Origin: Sphingomonas panacisoli
GTDB lineage: Bacteria > Pseudomonadota > Alphaproteobacteria > Sphingomonadales > Sphingomonadaceae
DNA length: 64,000 nt
Direction: 5' to 3'
Assembly (NCBI RefSeq): GCF_007859635.1
Contig: NZ_CP042306.1
Coordinates: 1,364,001-1,428,000 of the forward strand
In this document: in pieces, positions 37,584-46,631 of the stretch
Position numbering within the stretch: the stretch's first letter is position 1
Layout: each line of letters starts with the position of its first letter
Made by a program: the position numbers and the translations under genes
The notes under the pieces: generated by a model
Databases searched by the model: none
Told to the model about the DNA's origin: nothing
What the model saw: only the letters and a program-made list of their open reading frames with translations

Positions 37584-39226
37584 ATGGCGAGCGCCGCACA
37601 AGGCGCCGAGGGTAAGCCCGCACCCGCGAAAAGCGGCGGGGGGAGGCGTGGGACGATAGCCGTTCCGCCGCGGGGCCGTACAATCCCTGGCTGATCGTCG
37701 GCATCATCTCGCTGCCGACCTTCATGGAGGTGCTCGACACCTCGATCGCGAACGTCAGCCTCGACCATATCGCCGGCGGCCTGTCGGTCACGATCGACCA
37801 GGCGACGTGGGTGCTGACCAGCTATCTGGTCGCCAACGCCATCGTCATTCCGATTTCGGGCTGGCTGTCCGACGCGATCGGGCGGAAGCGGTATTTCCTG
37901 ATCTCAATCGCCTTGTTCACGATCTCCTCGTTCGTGTGCGGGATCGCGCCGAACCTGACGACGTTGGTGATCGCCCGCGTCTTTCAGGGGATAGGCGGCG
38001 GGGGTCTGGCGCCCGTCGAGCAATCGATGCTGATCGACACGTTCCCGCCCGAAAAACGCGGCATGTCGATCGCCGCGTTCGCGATCGTCGTCGTCGTCGG
38101 ACCGGTGCTCGGCCCGACGCTTGGCGGGTGGATCACCGAGACGGCGAGCTGGCACTGGGTGTTCCTGATCAACGTACCGATCGGAATCGTCGCGTTCTTT
38201 CTCGCCGATCTGTTCGTCGATGAGCCCAAGCAAGTGAAGAAGGATCGCGCCGATCGGATCAAGGGCGGCTTGCGGATCGACTATATTGGCGTGCTGCTGG
38301 TCGCGCTGGGTCTGGGCTTCTTCGAACTGACGCTCGACCGCGGCGAGCGCGAGGATTGGTTTTCGAGCGGGTTCATCTGCGCGACCGCGGCAATATCCTT
38401 CGTGTCGCTGGTCGTGCTCGGTTTCTGGGAATCGCAGCACAAGCATCCCGTGATCGACGTCAAGCTGTTCAAGAACCGCAATTTCGTCGCGGTGCTGATG
38501 GTGATGGCGATCACCGGCCTCATTCTCTACGGCACCACGCAACTGATCCCGCAGATGCTGCAGCAAGTGATGGGGTACAGCTCGTTCGACGCCGGGCTGG
38601 CACTGACATTGGGCGGGATCGCGACATTGGTGGCGGTGCCGTTCGCCGGACGGCTGGTCGGCGTCGTCGATGCGCGGATCCTGCTCGGCGGGGCACTGTT
38701 CGTCCAGGCTGCGGCGCTGTGGAACATGACCCATTTCTCCGCCGATATCAGCTTTGCCGATGCGGCGATGGGGCGGCTGTATCAGGCGATGGCGCTGCCG
38801 TTCCTGTTCGTGCCGATCAACGCCGTCGCGTATCAGGGCCTGCCGCGCGAAAGCACCAACCAGGCGTCGAGCATGCTCAACGTCGCGCGCAATCTGGGCG
38901 GGTCGATCGGGATTTCGCTGTCGCAATCGATGCTGGCGCACGCGATGCAGCGGCGGCAATCGACGATGGTCGAAAAGCTCAATCCGCTCGACCCGAATTA
39001 CAACCAATGGCTGGCGCAAGCGAAGGGCGCGCTCGCCGGGGTCGGCGACCCGAACGTGCTGCCGCAGGCGGTGCTGTTCCAGCAGATGATGCGGCAAGTC
39101 GCGATGCTCAGCTTCCTCGACGTGTTTCGTACGCTGATGCTGTTGATCCTGGTGCTGACGCCGTGCGTCTTCCTGATGCGGTCGGGCAAGAATCCCGGTG
39201 GCGGCGGCGGCGGAATGGGACATTGA
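37584..39226 (+). CDS. DHA2-family MFS efflux pump, EmrB-like (frameshifted near the 5' end)
   Basis: From ATG 37584 the frame (MASAAQGAEGKPAPAKSGGG) stops after about 37 codons. In the next frame AWDDSRSAAGPYNPWLIVGI leads into LPTFMEVLDTSIANVSLDHI, the real first helix and DHA2 motif. The break lies at or just after the six-G run at 37638-37643. The rest is uninterrupted: GWLSDAIGRKRYFLISIALF (motif A), GIGGGGLAPVEQSMLIDTFP, VGPVLGPTLGGWITE (motif C) and 14 predicted helices. A start at 37724 would delete the first helix. Pump of a TetR-EmrA-EmrB-OprM tripartite system for hydrophobic toxicants. Confidence 0.88.
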
Positions 39227-39227
39227 T

Positions 39228-40703
39228 ATGTTGAAGAAACCGATCCTGATCGTCTCGATGCTGGCGGTCACCGCCTGCACCGTCGGCCCGAACTATACCA
39301 AGCCCGATCTCGCGGTGCCGGCGACGTATGCGGGTGTGCAAAGCGCCGTCCCGCCGGGTCAGGCGATCGACCCGGCGCGCTGGTGGGAAGCGTTCGGCGA
39401 CCCGACGCTGACCGGCCTGATCGACCGCGCGTTGAAGGACAATCCCGACATGGCGGCCGCCGCCAGCCGCGTGCGCCAGGCGCGGCTCGGCGAGATCCAG
39501 GCGCGCGCGCAATACAAGCCGACGGTCGATGCGACCGCCAACGCGACCGACGTCAAGTTCAGCAAGAATGCCGGTTTCTCCTCGCTCGCGCGCGCGTTTT
39601 CGGGCGGTGGCGGCGGGCAGGGCGGCGGTACCGCGGGCGGCGTCGCGCTGCCGGGTGACAGCATCAAGACCTTCGCGGTCGGGTTCGACGCGAGCTGGGA
39701 AATCGATGTTTTCGGCGGCGGGCGGCGCGGCGTGGAAGCGGCGCTGGCGCGGACCGAGGCAGCCGAATGGAACCGGCGCGATGCCGCGGTGATGCTCGCG
39801 GCCGAAGTCGCCGACGCCTATTTCGCGCTGCGGCTCGACCTCGATCAGATCGCGGTGCTCGACAGTGAGATCGAACGCCAGGGCAGGGCGCTGCAGATTG
39901 CCGGCAACATCGCCAAGGTCGGCCTGGTCCCCGGTATCGACGTGACGCGCCAGAACGGCAACATCACCGCGACGCGCGCGCGGATCGAGCCGCTCAAGGC
40001 CGATCTGGAGGTTCGCAAGCATGCGCTCGGCGTGCTGCTTGGACAGAATCCGGAAGCGTTGCTCGGCGAGCTGTCGGGGCCGCTGCCGGCGCTCGCCGTG
40101 ACGCCGACGATCCCTGCCGGGCTGCCGAGCGATCTGCTGCGCCGTCGTCCGGACATCCGCGCGGCCGAGCGCAATCTGGCGGCATCGACCGCCGACATCG
40201 GCGTCGCTGTCGCGGACCTCTATCCCAAGTTCAGTCTGACCGGGATCGCGCAGCTGATTTCCACCTCGCTCGCGACCTTATTCACCGGCGACAGCCTGCA
40301 GCTGACGGGAACCGGCGCCGCGAGTTTCCCGCTGCTCGATTGGGGCAAGCGCAAGGCGACCGTGGGCGTCCGCAAGGAACAGCGCGAGCAAGCGTACCAG
40401 GCGTATCGCACCGCGGTGTTGCAAGGCCTGCGTGACGTCGAAGACGCGCTGACGCGGATCGATGCCGAGCGGCGGCGCAACGCATTGCTGCGGCAAGCGC
40501 TGGCCGATGCCGATCGCTCGGCCGCGGCGGATCTGGCGCGCTATCAGTCGGGATTGGTCGCGCAGGACACCGTCATCAACACGCAAGTCGATGTCCTGCG
40601 CGCGCGAGAGAGTCTGACGGCGAGCGACGCGCAGCTTCGCCAGATGAGCGTCGCGTTGTTCAAGGCGATCGGCGGCGGCTGGTCGGACAAGGACACTGGC
40701 TGA
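39228..40703 (+). CDS. Outer-membrane efflux lipoprotein, NodT/OprM family
   Basis: 491 residues. Lipobox VTAC with Cys17 (MLKKPILIVSMLAVTACTVG), then VGPNYTKPDLAVP as in OprM/NodT proteins, and two repeated OEP halves: WWEAFGDPTLTGLIDRALKD, AQYKPTVDAT, ASWEIDVFGGGRRGVEAALA, and RRRPDIRAAERNLAASTADI, FPLLDWGKRKATVGVRKEQR. Forms the trimeric outer-membrane channel for the upstream EmrAB-like pump; starts one base after the pump stop. Confidence 0.92.
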   Translation: MLKKPILIVSMLAVTACTVGPNYTKPDLAVPATYAGVQSAVPPGQAIDPARWWEAFGDPTLTGLIDRALKDNPDMAAAASRVRQARLGEIQARAQYKPTVDATANATDVKFSKNAGFSSLARAFSGGGGGQGGGTAGGVALPGDSIKTFAVGFDASWEIDVFGGGRRGVEAALARTEAAEWNRRDAAVMLAAEVADAYFALRLDLDQIAVLDSEIERQGRALQIAGNIAKVGLVPGIDVTRQNGNITATRARIEPLKADLEVRKHALGVLLGQNPEALLGELSGPLPALAVTPTIPAGLPSDLLRRRPDIRAAERNLAASTADIGVAVADLYPKFSLTGIAQLISTSLATLFTGDSLQLTGTGAASFPLLDWGKRKATVGVRKEQREQAYQAYRTAVLQGLRDVEDALTRIDAERRRNALLRQALADADRSAAADLARYQSGLVAQDTVINTQVDVLRARESLTASDAQLRQMSVALFKAIGGGWSDKDTG

Positions 40704-40782
40704 CCCAGAATGGGCGGCAGAAGCGCAATGGTAAACGCGCGCCTAACCATTCGGATCGAGCCAAAGGCCCGATTCGGAAAGG

Positions 40783-40797
40783 TTAACAAATAGTTAA
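40783..40797. promoter_or_regulatory. CtrA-type box downstream of the OprM gene
   Basis: TTAACAAATAGTTAA, an exact TTAA-N7-TTAA site; on the minus strand it reads on into TTAAC. It could serve a plus-strand transcript through the stem-loop or lie at the end of the minus-strand unit. Confidence 0.45.
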
Positions 40798-40862
40798 TTT
40801 CAAAGGATTTTCGGTCAGCAATACTGCTGTTCGAGCGATCGATCTGCACTGGATAAAGAACG

Positions 40863-40917
40863 ACCCGCCTCTACCGGTATCTCGTTGGAAAACGAGGGAA
40901 TCCGGTAGAAAGCGGGC
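40863..40917. ncRNA. Candidate structured RNA element
   Basis: Three nested pairings are seen: CCCGC/GCGGG outside, CTACCGG/CCGGTAG in the middle and CTCGTT/AACGAG inside, closed by a GGAA loop with short internal loops between the helices. On the minus strand it follows directly the 17-codon ORF, so it could be its 3' structure or part of a small RNA. No T run is adjacent, so it is not a standard terminator. No Rfam family recognised. Confidence 0.4.
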
Positions 40918-40931
40918 CGTCTAAATCGCTT

Positions 40932-40985
40932 TTACCAGGGGCGAATAAGATCGCCGTGGATAAGCGCTACGATAAACGCGAGCAT
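40932..40985 (-). CDS. Possible 17-residue small protein or leader peptide
   Basis: ATG 40985 is preceded by AAGGAGT at ideal spacing (the complement of 40992-40998). The product MLAFIVALIHGDLIRPW is hydrophobic at the start and ends in a basic/aromatic tail. The exact ribosome site, position downstream of a CtrA-type box (41027-41041) and the following stem-loop argue for expression; there is no homology evidence available to me. Confidence 0.4.
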   Translation of the reverse strand: MLAFIVALIHGDLIRPW

Positions 40986-41026
40986 TGCTTCACTCCTTGT
41001 GCGCCCACCCCGGGCACGAGCTTTTG

Positions 41027-41041
41027 TTAATTGAAATTTAA
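41027..41041. promoter_or_regulatory. CtrA-type box between the tiny ORF and the EAL gene
   Basis: TTAATTGAAATTTAA followed by CC, an exact TTAA-N7-TTAAC site. It lies 42 bases upstream of the minus-strand tiny ORF and 110 bases upstream of the EAL-protein start, so it could regulate either. Confidence 0.5.
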
Positions 41042-41151
41042 CCAAAAAGCAAACGGTCTCGCAGCCGTTACGATCATACTTTCGTCGCATCGGGCGGTGG
41101 TTGCCGCGGCGTTTAAGAGTTCCTTCAGGCGGAGACGCTATCGCCTGAGCC

Positions 41152-42507
41152 ATGTCGCGCGTTCGCACACCGAAGAGTCCCGCCGAAGACCGGTCGTCCC
41201 GGCCGAGCGGCGGCCTTGCGCGACGCGTTCGAAGCCGGCGTCAACCACAGGCGATCGAAGCATCGGTCGCTAAGCCGTGGATCGCCCAGGCTTTGTTGCA
41301 ACTGACCAACCAGGCCGCACTCCGCCGCTTGCTCGGCGTTGCGCGCTCGAACGAAGTCGCATTCGACATCGCCGATCGCATCGCCGAATTGATTCCCGAC
41401 GCCGCCGTCGCGGTGGTGGGGCGCTGGACGATCGAGGTCGAAACCTATCTGGGCAATTCGGTCGATCTGCACCTGTTCGCGAAGACCCTGGCAACGATGG
41501 TCGCGGAGCCGTTCGATCTCGACGGAGAGCAACACACGCTAGATCTCGCCATCGGCGTTGCCGCGGCGCCGCCGGGTTCGGTCGATGAAATCCGCTTGGC
41601 CGAGGAGGTCGAGGACGCGATGGTGCAGTCGCGCAACGACCACGCTCCAGTGGTTCGCGACCTGTCGCTGATCGACCCGATGGTCGATGCGATGGTGTTG
41701 AAGCGGGATCTGTCGGGCGCGGTCGATCGCGGCGAACTGTTCCTGCAATACCAGCCCAAAGTGAACGTCCGTCGCCAGCAAGTGGCGAGCGCGGAGGCAT
41801 TGCTGCGGTGGCGCCACCCGACGCGCGGCCTGATCCTGCCGAACGATTTCATCCCGCTCGCCGAAGCCACGCGCGACATCGATCGCATGACATTGTGGAC
41901 GATCGAGCAAGTCATCGCCGATCAGCAATTGCTGCGCGCCGACGGCCGCGACATCACCGTCTTCATCAACATATCCGGCCAGCTGCTGAGCAACGCGAAG
42001 TTCGTGAAGCGCGCCTGCGAGATCGTCAGCGCGACCGACGTGCCGCTCGGGTTTGAGATCACCGAAACGTCGGTGATCCGCGATCCCGTCAGTGCGATCG
42101 CCAACCTCAACATCTTTGCCGACCACGGCATCGCGATCGCGATCGACGATTATGGCGCCGGCCTGTCGAGCCTGGCATATCTGAAGCAGCTTCCTGCGCG
42201 CGAGCTCAAGATCGACAAGATGTTCGTGCTGCAGCTGACCAGCAGCAACCGCGACCCGCTGATCGTGCGATCCACCATCGACCTCGCGCATGCGCTGGAA
42301 ATGGAAGTCACGGCCGAGGGCGTCGAAACCCCCGCCGCGCTCGCCCTGCTGAGCGTGATGGGCTGCGACATGATCCAGGGGTATCTGATCAGCCGCCCGG
42401 TCGAGATCGAGGCGTTCCGCCAATATATGCGCGATCATAAGGACGCGGCGCTCGTCGATTCCGCGCGCGCGACCTTCCGTGCCGGTGCTTTTCGCCGCGT
42501 CGCCTGA
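41152..42507 (+). CDS. EAL-domain protein, probable c-di-GMP phosphodiesterase
   Basis: 451 residues. The first 175 residues look like a degenerate GGDEF domain (FDIADRIAELIPDAAVAVVG; no GGDEF loop). The EAL domain is complete: AEALLRWRHPTRGLILPNDF (Glu of EAL), FINISGQLL (Asn), FEITETSVI (Glu), IAIDDYGAGLSSLAYLKQLP (two Asp), ELKIDKMFV (Lys), VTAEGVET (Glu) and IQGYLISRP (Gln). Hydrolysis of c-di-GMP is therefore expected. No transmembrane helix. A CtrA-type box lies upstream, fitting cell-cycle or surface-attachment control. Confidence 0.9.
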   Translation: MSRVRTPKSPAEDRSSRPSGGLARRVRSRRQPQAIEASVAKPWIAQALLQLTNQAALRRLLGVARSNEVAFDIADRIAELIPDAAVAVVGRWTIEVETYLGNSVDLHLFAKTLATMVAEPFDLDGEQHTLDLAIGVAAAPPGSVDEIRLAEEVEDAMVQSRNDHAPVVRDLSLIDPMVDAMVLKRDLSGAVDRGELFLQYQPKVNVRRQQVASAEALLRWRHPTRGLILPNDFIPLAEATRDIDRMTLWTIEQVIADQQLLRADGRDITVFINISGQLLSNAKFVKRACEIVSATDVPLGFEITETSVIRDPVSAIANLNIFADHGIAIAIDDYGAGLSSLAYLKQLPARELKIDKMFVLQLTSSNRDPLIVRSTIDLAHALEMEVTAEGVETPAALALLSVMGCDMIQGYLISRPVEIEAFRQYMRDHKDAALVDSARATFRAGAFRRVA

Positions 42508-42564
42508 TTTCCGGCGATCAAGCTTAGCGTCGTTTTAACACCACATGGGCATGGTGCGCGCACG

Positions 42565-44994
42565 ATGACCGTCCGGCGCCTTCATCTGCTGATCGTCATG
42601 CTCTGTGCCGTGCTCGCCGGCGCCGCGCCTGTTGCCGCGCAGACCGCACGGACCGCTAGCTTCGAAGCCGCGGTCGCCGACGCTCGCGCCAGCATGATGA
42701 CCGATCCCAATCAGGCGATCGGCAAGGCGCAGACCGCGCGCAAGATCGCCACCGCCGATACCGGCCCCGATCGCGCGGTCGAGATCGCGACGACGCAATG
42801 GCTCGAGGGCGAGGCGCATCTGCGGCTGAACGATCCCGGCGCCGCGGGCCCGCTGATCGAGGCGGCGTATGCGACGCTTAAGGAATTGCCGGCGACCAAG
42901 CTGAAAGGCGACGTGCTGCGGTCCCGCGGTGGCTATCACGCGACCGCGGGCAAGATCGCGGCGGCGCTGTCGGACTATCAGGCCGCGTTCGAAATCTACC
43001 GCACGATCAACGATACCCGCAGCGAGGCCATCGCCCTGCTCGGGATTGCCGCCTTGTATCAGGACGCGACCGACTACGAATCGGCGCTGAAGAAGTACAA
43101 CCAGGCGCTCGATATCTATCGCGGCGACCCGCAACTGCTGGTCGCGATGTACAACAATCGCGGCGACATGCTCAAGGAACTGGAGCGCTATCCCGCGGCG
43201 GAGGCCGACTTCCGCGCGGCGCTGAAGCTGGCGCGCGATCTCGACAGCACGGTGCTGCAGGCACAGATCCTGCGCAACCTTGCCTGGACTCAGTTGCGCG
43301 CCGGCAAGCTCGCCGCCGCCGACCAGACCGTCGCCGAAGGGTTCCGCCTCCCGCGCGACCGCGACAGCGCGGGATCGACCGCGTTGTTCTGGTCGGTCGC
43401 GGCGCAGGCGTCGTTGCAGCGGGGTAATCTCGATCAAGCGCGCGCGCAGATCGAACGCGCCTTCGCCGACGAGAAAGTGACCGAACCGACGATGACCTGG
43501 TGGCAGGCGCACAAGACCGCGTTCGACATCTACAAGAAGCTCGGCCAGTCCGACCGCGCCTTGGTCCACCTCGAAGCGCTGAAGCAGCTCGACGACAATA
43601 GCAGCAAGGTCGCGGCGTCGGCCAACACCGCGCTGATGGGCGCGCGATTCGATTCGGCCAATCAGGACCTGAAGATCGCCAAGCTGCAAGGCGATCAGGC
43701 GAAGCGCGCGGCCGAATATGAACGCGCCAAGGCGTTGACGCAGTTCTGGATCTTCGTCGGGTCGGGCATTACCGCCGCGGTCATCATCGGCATGTTGGGG
43801 TTCGGCTTGGTCACGATCCGCAAGAGCCGCGATCAGGTCCGCGCCGCCAACGTCGATCTCGCGTCGACCAACGTCGCGTTGGGCAAGGCGTTGGCCGCCA
43901 AGACCGAATTCCTGGCGACGACCAGCCACGAAATCCGCACGCCGCTCAACGGCATCCTCGGCATGACGCAGGTGATGCTGGCCGACCAGAAGCTCGACGC
44001 GGGGACGCGCGATCGCATCAACGTCGTGCACGGCGCGGGTGTGTCGATGCGCGCTTTGGTCGACGACATCCTCGACGTCGCCAAGATGGAGACGGGTAAT
44101 TTGACCGTCGAAAAAGCGCCGGTCGATTTGCCCGCGATGCTGCGCGACGTGTCGCGGATGTGGGAAGACCAGGCGCGAGCCAAGGGTCTGACGTTCGACC
44201 TCGACGTCAGCGCCGCGCCCAGCCGCATCGAAAGCGATCCCGCGCGCCTGCGCCAGGTGGCGTTCAACCTTTTGTCCAACGCGCTCAAGTTCACGCAGAC
44301 CGGGTCGATCCACGTCTCATCGACGGTGATCGCCGGCGCCGATGGCGAGCAAGTTGCGATCGTGGTGCGCGACACGGGGATTGGCGTCCCGACCGAAAAG
44401 CTCGACCTGATCTTCGAATCGTTCCGCCAGGCCGATGCCGGCACCACGCGCCAGTTCGGCGGCACCGGGCTAGGCCTCGCGATCTGCCGCAACATCGCGC
44501 ACGCGATGGGCGGCGACGTGACGGTGGAAAGCGTCGAAGGACAGGGATCGACTTTCACCTTCGCGGTGCCGCTGGTTCGCGTCGCCGAAGAAGTACCGGT
44601 CGAAGCCGAAGAGGGCGGGGCGGCGCTGTTGATCGTCGACAAGAATCCGATCAGTCGCGCGATGCTGAAGACGTTGTTCACGCCGCGCGTCCCCGCGATA
44701 AGGATCGCCGGATCGATCACGGACGCGGCGGCGGCGATCGCGGAGGGCGGGATCGATCGCGTGCTCACTGATGAACTGACGATTGCGATGGACGGAGACG
44801 CCATCGACGGCGTTCGTGCGTTGGCCGGGGTGCCGCTGTCGTTGTTGTGGACCAATCCGAACGATGACGACCGCGCTCGATTCGCGGCGGCCGGGGTCGA
44901 TCAGTTGATCGCCAAACCGATCGCCGGCGCCGCGCTGGTAAAGGAAATCGTTACGGCAACTTATCAAGATGATATTGATAGTCGTGCGGCTTAG
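42565..44994 (+). CDS. TPR-containing sensor histidine kinase with degenerate receiver tail
   Basis: 809 residues. Signal peptide (LHLLIVMLCAVLAGAAPVAA), a periplasmic TPR-like array (about 25-380), one transmembrane helix (FWIFVGSGITAAVIIGMLGF), then HisKA (TEFLATTSHEIRTPLNGILG, phospho-His) and HATPase (NLLSNALKFT N-box, DTGIGVP, FGGTGLGLAICRN G-boxes). The last ~125 residues resemble a receiver (ALLIVDKNPISRAMLKTLFT...) but the acidic pocket and phosphoacceptor positions are not convincing, so it may be a pseudo-receiver. The adjacent single-domain receiver gene is the likely partner. Confidence 0.9.
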   Translation: MTVRRLHLLIVMLCAVLAGAAPVAAQTARTASFEAAVADARASMMTDPNQAIGKAQTARKIATADTGPDRAVEIATTQWLEGEAHLRLNDPGAAGPLIEAAYATLKELPATKLKGDVLRSRGGYHATAGKIAAALSDYQAAFEIYRTINDTRSEAIALLGIAALYQDATDYESALKKYNQALDIYRGDPQLLVAMYNNRGDMLKELERYPAAEADFRAALKLARDLDSTVLQAQILRNLAWTQLRAGKLAAADQTVAEGFRLPRDRDSAGSTALFWSVAAQASLQRGNLDQARAQIERAFADEKVTEPTMTWWQAHKTAFDIYKKLGQSDRALVHLEALKQLDDNSSKVAASANTALMGARFDSANQDLKIAKLQGDQAKRAAEYERAKALTQFWIFVGSGITAAVIIGMLGFGLVTIRKSRDQVRAANVDLASTNVALGKALAAKTEFLATTSHEIRTPLNGILGMTQVMLADQKLDAGTRDRINVVHGAGVSMRALVDDILDVAKMETGNLTVEKAPVDLPAMLRDVSRMWEDQARAKGLTFDLDVSAAPSRIESDPARLRQVAFNLLSNALKFTQTGSIHVSSTVIAGADGEQVAIVVRDTGIGVPTEKLDLIFESFRQADAGTTRQFGGTGLGLAICRNIAHAMGGDVTVESVEGQGSTFTFAVPLVRVAEEVPVEAEEGGAALLIVDKNPISRAMLKTLFTPRVPAIRIAGSITDAAAAIAEGGIDRVLTDELTIAMDGDAIDGVRALAGVPLSLLWTNPNDDDRARFAAAGVDQLIAKPIAGAALVKEIVTATYQDDIDSRAA

Positions 44995-45060
44995 GGTGAT
45001 AGGGGATCAGGTGATGCTGTCTGAAACCTCTTCCTGCGTTGCCTGCCAGGACGCTCGCTG

Positions 45061-45447
45061 ATGAACGTGATTTTCATCGAGGACGACCCGATGAACCGGC
45101 GCGTGGTCGGCGACATGTTGAATGTCGCCGGTGCCGCGATGACCGAGGCCGAGAGCGGCGAGATCGGCCTGAAGCTGATCGACGAGACCGATTTCGACAT
45201 GGCGCTGATTGACCTGCGCATGCCGGGCATGGACGGGATCACCGCGATCCAGCAGATTCGCGCGCGCACCGATGCCAAGGCGAAGCTGCCCATCATCGTC
45301 GTCACCGCTGACACCGCGCTCGACCTGCGCGAACGCTGCCTGGCGGCGGGCGCCGACGAAGTGCTGTTCAAGCCGGTCGCGATGGACGCGCTGTTCGAGG
45401 CGATGGGCCGCATCCTTGCCGGTGGTGACGGGGACATGATCCTCTAA
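45061..45447 (+). CDS. Single-domain response regulator
   Basis: 128 residues, receiver only. Acidic pocket Glu7-Asp8-Asp9 in VIFIEDDP, phosphoacceptor Asp51 in ALIDLRMPGMDG, Thr82 in VVTAD, Lys104 in LFKPVA. No output domain, so it probably passes phosphate on or acts by protein contacts, like DivK or CpdR. It follows the kinase gene by 66 bases and may replace the degenerate receiver at the kinase C-terminus. Confidence 0.92.
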   Translation: MNVIFIEDDPMNRRVVGDMLNVAGAAMTEAESGEIGLKLIDETDFDMALIDLRMPGMDGITAIQQIRARTDAKAKLPIIVVTADTALDLRERCLAAGADEVLFKPVAMDALFEAMGRILAGGDGDMIL

Positions 45448-45491
45448 CTGCCCGCTCCACAGCGCGACATGGGCGTGCGATAGGCGCCGGC

Positions 45492-46374
45492 ATGCAGCAG
45501 CAACTTTCTTCCGAATCGCGTCCGCTCGGCCGGAGCGGGATCATGGTGTCGCCGATCGCCTGGGGCATGTGGCGGCTGTCGGGCGACGTCGCCGACGCCC
45601 GCGCGCTGGCCGAGGCTGCGCTGGAGGCGGGGATCACGCTGTTCGATACGGCGGATATCTATGGGCAGGGCGAATTCGGCGGCGCCGAATCGCTGTTCGG
45701 CCGCGTGCTCGCCGATGCGCCGGGGCTGCGCGAGCGGATCGTGCTAGCGACCAAAGGCGGGATCGTTCCCGGTGTGCCGTACGATTCGAGCCCGGGCTAT
45801 TTGGAGAACGCGATCGACGCGTCGTTGCGACGGCTCGGCGTCGATCATGTCGACCTTTGGCAAATCCATCGCCCCGATCTGCTGGAGCATCCACAGGAAC
45901 TCGCGGCCACCCTCGAAAAGCTCGTCGCAAGCGGCAAGACGCGGGCGATCGGTGTGTCGAACTTCACGCCGGCGCAGGTTGCCGCGCTCGAACATTTTCT
46001 GACGATCCCGATCGCGAGCACGCAGCCCGAATTCTCGCCGCTTCATACGGCGCCGCTGTGGGACGGAACGCTGGATGCGGCGATGGTGCGCGACCATGCC
46101 GTGCTGGCCTGGTCGCCGCTCGGCGGTGGGCGCCTGGCTGAAGGGGGAGGGCGATGCCGCAGCATTGCTGGCGGCCAAGGCCGACGCAACGGGCGTGTCG
46201 GTTGCCGCAGCGACGTATGCCTGGGTAATGGCGCACCCCGCGCGGGTGATCCCGATCGTCGGCAGTCAGCGGGCGGAGCGCATCCGGGACGCGGCGAACG
46301 CCTACAAGGTCAGCTGGACCCGCACCGAATGGTATGGTGTGCTGCAGGCGGCGATGGGCGAAAAGCTGCCCTGA
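45492..46374 (+). CDS. Aldo/keto reductase (frameshifted in this sequence)
   Basis: YdhF-like aldo/keto reductase. Motifs: MVSPIAWGMWRLSGDV; FDTADIYGQGEFGGAESLFG with Asp and Tyr of the catalytic tetrad; VLATKGGIVPG with the Lys; DLWQIHRPDLLEHPQELA with the His; NPADPH-binding IGVSNFTPAQVAALE and IPIVGSQRAERIRDA. At 46143-46147 a GGGGG run breaks the frame: upstream reads LAEGGGR, downstream continues as GEGDAAALLAAKADATG to the stop at 46374. Removing one G restores about 293 codons. Without repair the frame runs to 46607 through the tRNA-Cys, clearly artefactual. Confidence 0.85.
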
Positions 46375-46380
46375 CGTCGC

Positions 46381-46454
46381 TGGAGGCCCGACCGGGAATC
46401 GAACCCGGGTGCAAGGATTTGCAGTCCTCTGCGTCACCACTCCGCCATCGGGCC
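46381..46454 (-). tRNA. tRNA-Cys (GCA anticodon)
   Basis: Minus-strand cloverleaf: acceptor GGCCCGA/TCGGGCC, discriminator U and encoded CCA, anticodon loop with GCA, T-arm GGGTTCGATTCCC. Discriminator U73 and anticodon GCA are cysteine identity elements. It lies 6 bases beyond the aldo/keto reductase stop. Confidence 0.95.
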
Positions 46455-46631
46455 CCGATGCGGCAAGGCGCGGGGCTTTGCGCAAGCCTCCCGCCCAAGT
46501 CAACCACCGCTTGGCCGATCGATCGCAATTTAGATCGGTCTTCGCTTGGCGTGCGCCGCGCCGCACCATATAGGAAAGCCGCAGCACGAAGTGTGTTGCA
46601 TAAGTAAAACAGTTATGCGAATGGGCGGGCT

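Larger units (their letters stand above)
40704..41151. other. 448-base intergenic region with two CtrA-type boxes, a tiny ORF and a stem-loop
   Basis: The only gap longer than 300 bases. It is more AT-rich than its surroundings and contains a CtrA-type site at 40783-40797, a long imperfect stem-loop at 40863-40917, a 17-codon minus-strand ORF with a strong ribosome site (40932-40985) and a second CtrA-type site at 41027-41041. These are described individually. Confidence 0.7.

Noticed and set aside
37904..39280. 458-codon open frame opposite the MFS pump gene
   Set aside because: Antisense shadow with low-complexity His/Gln/Arg-rich translation.
42535..44313. 592-codon open frame opposite the histidine kinase
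   Set aside because: Antisense shadow of a GC-rich gene; no ribosome site or recognised domain.
46375..46607. Extension of the aldo/keto reductase frame through tRNA-Cys
   Set aside because: The frame after the G-run break encodes no family sequence and crosses a clear tRNA; it is an artefact of the indel.
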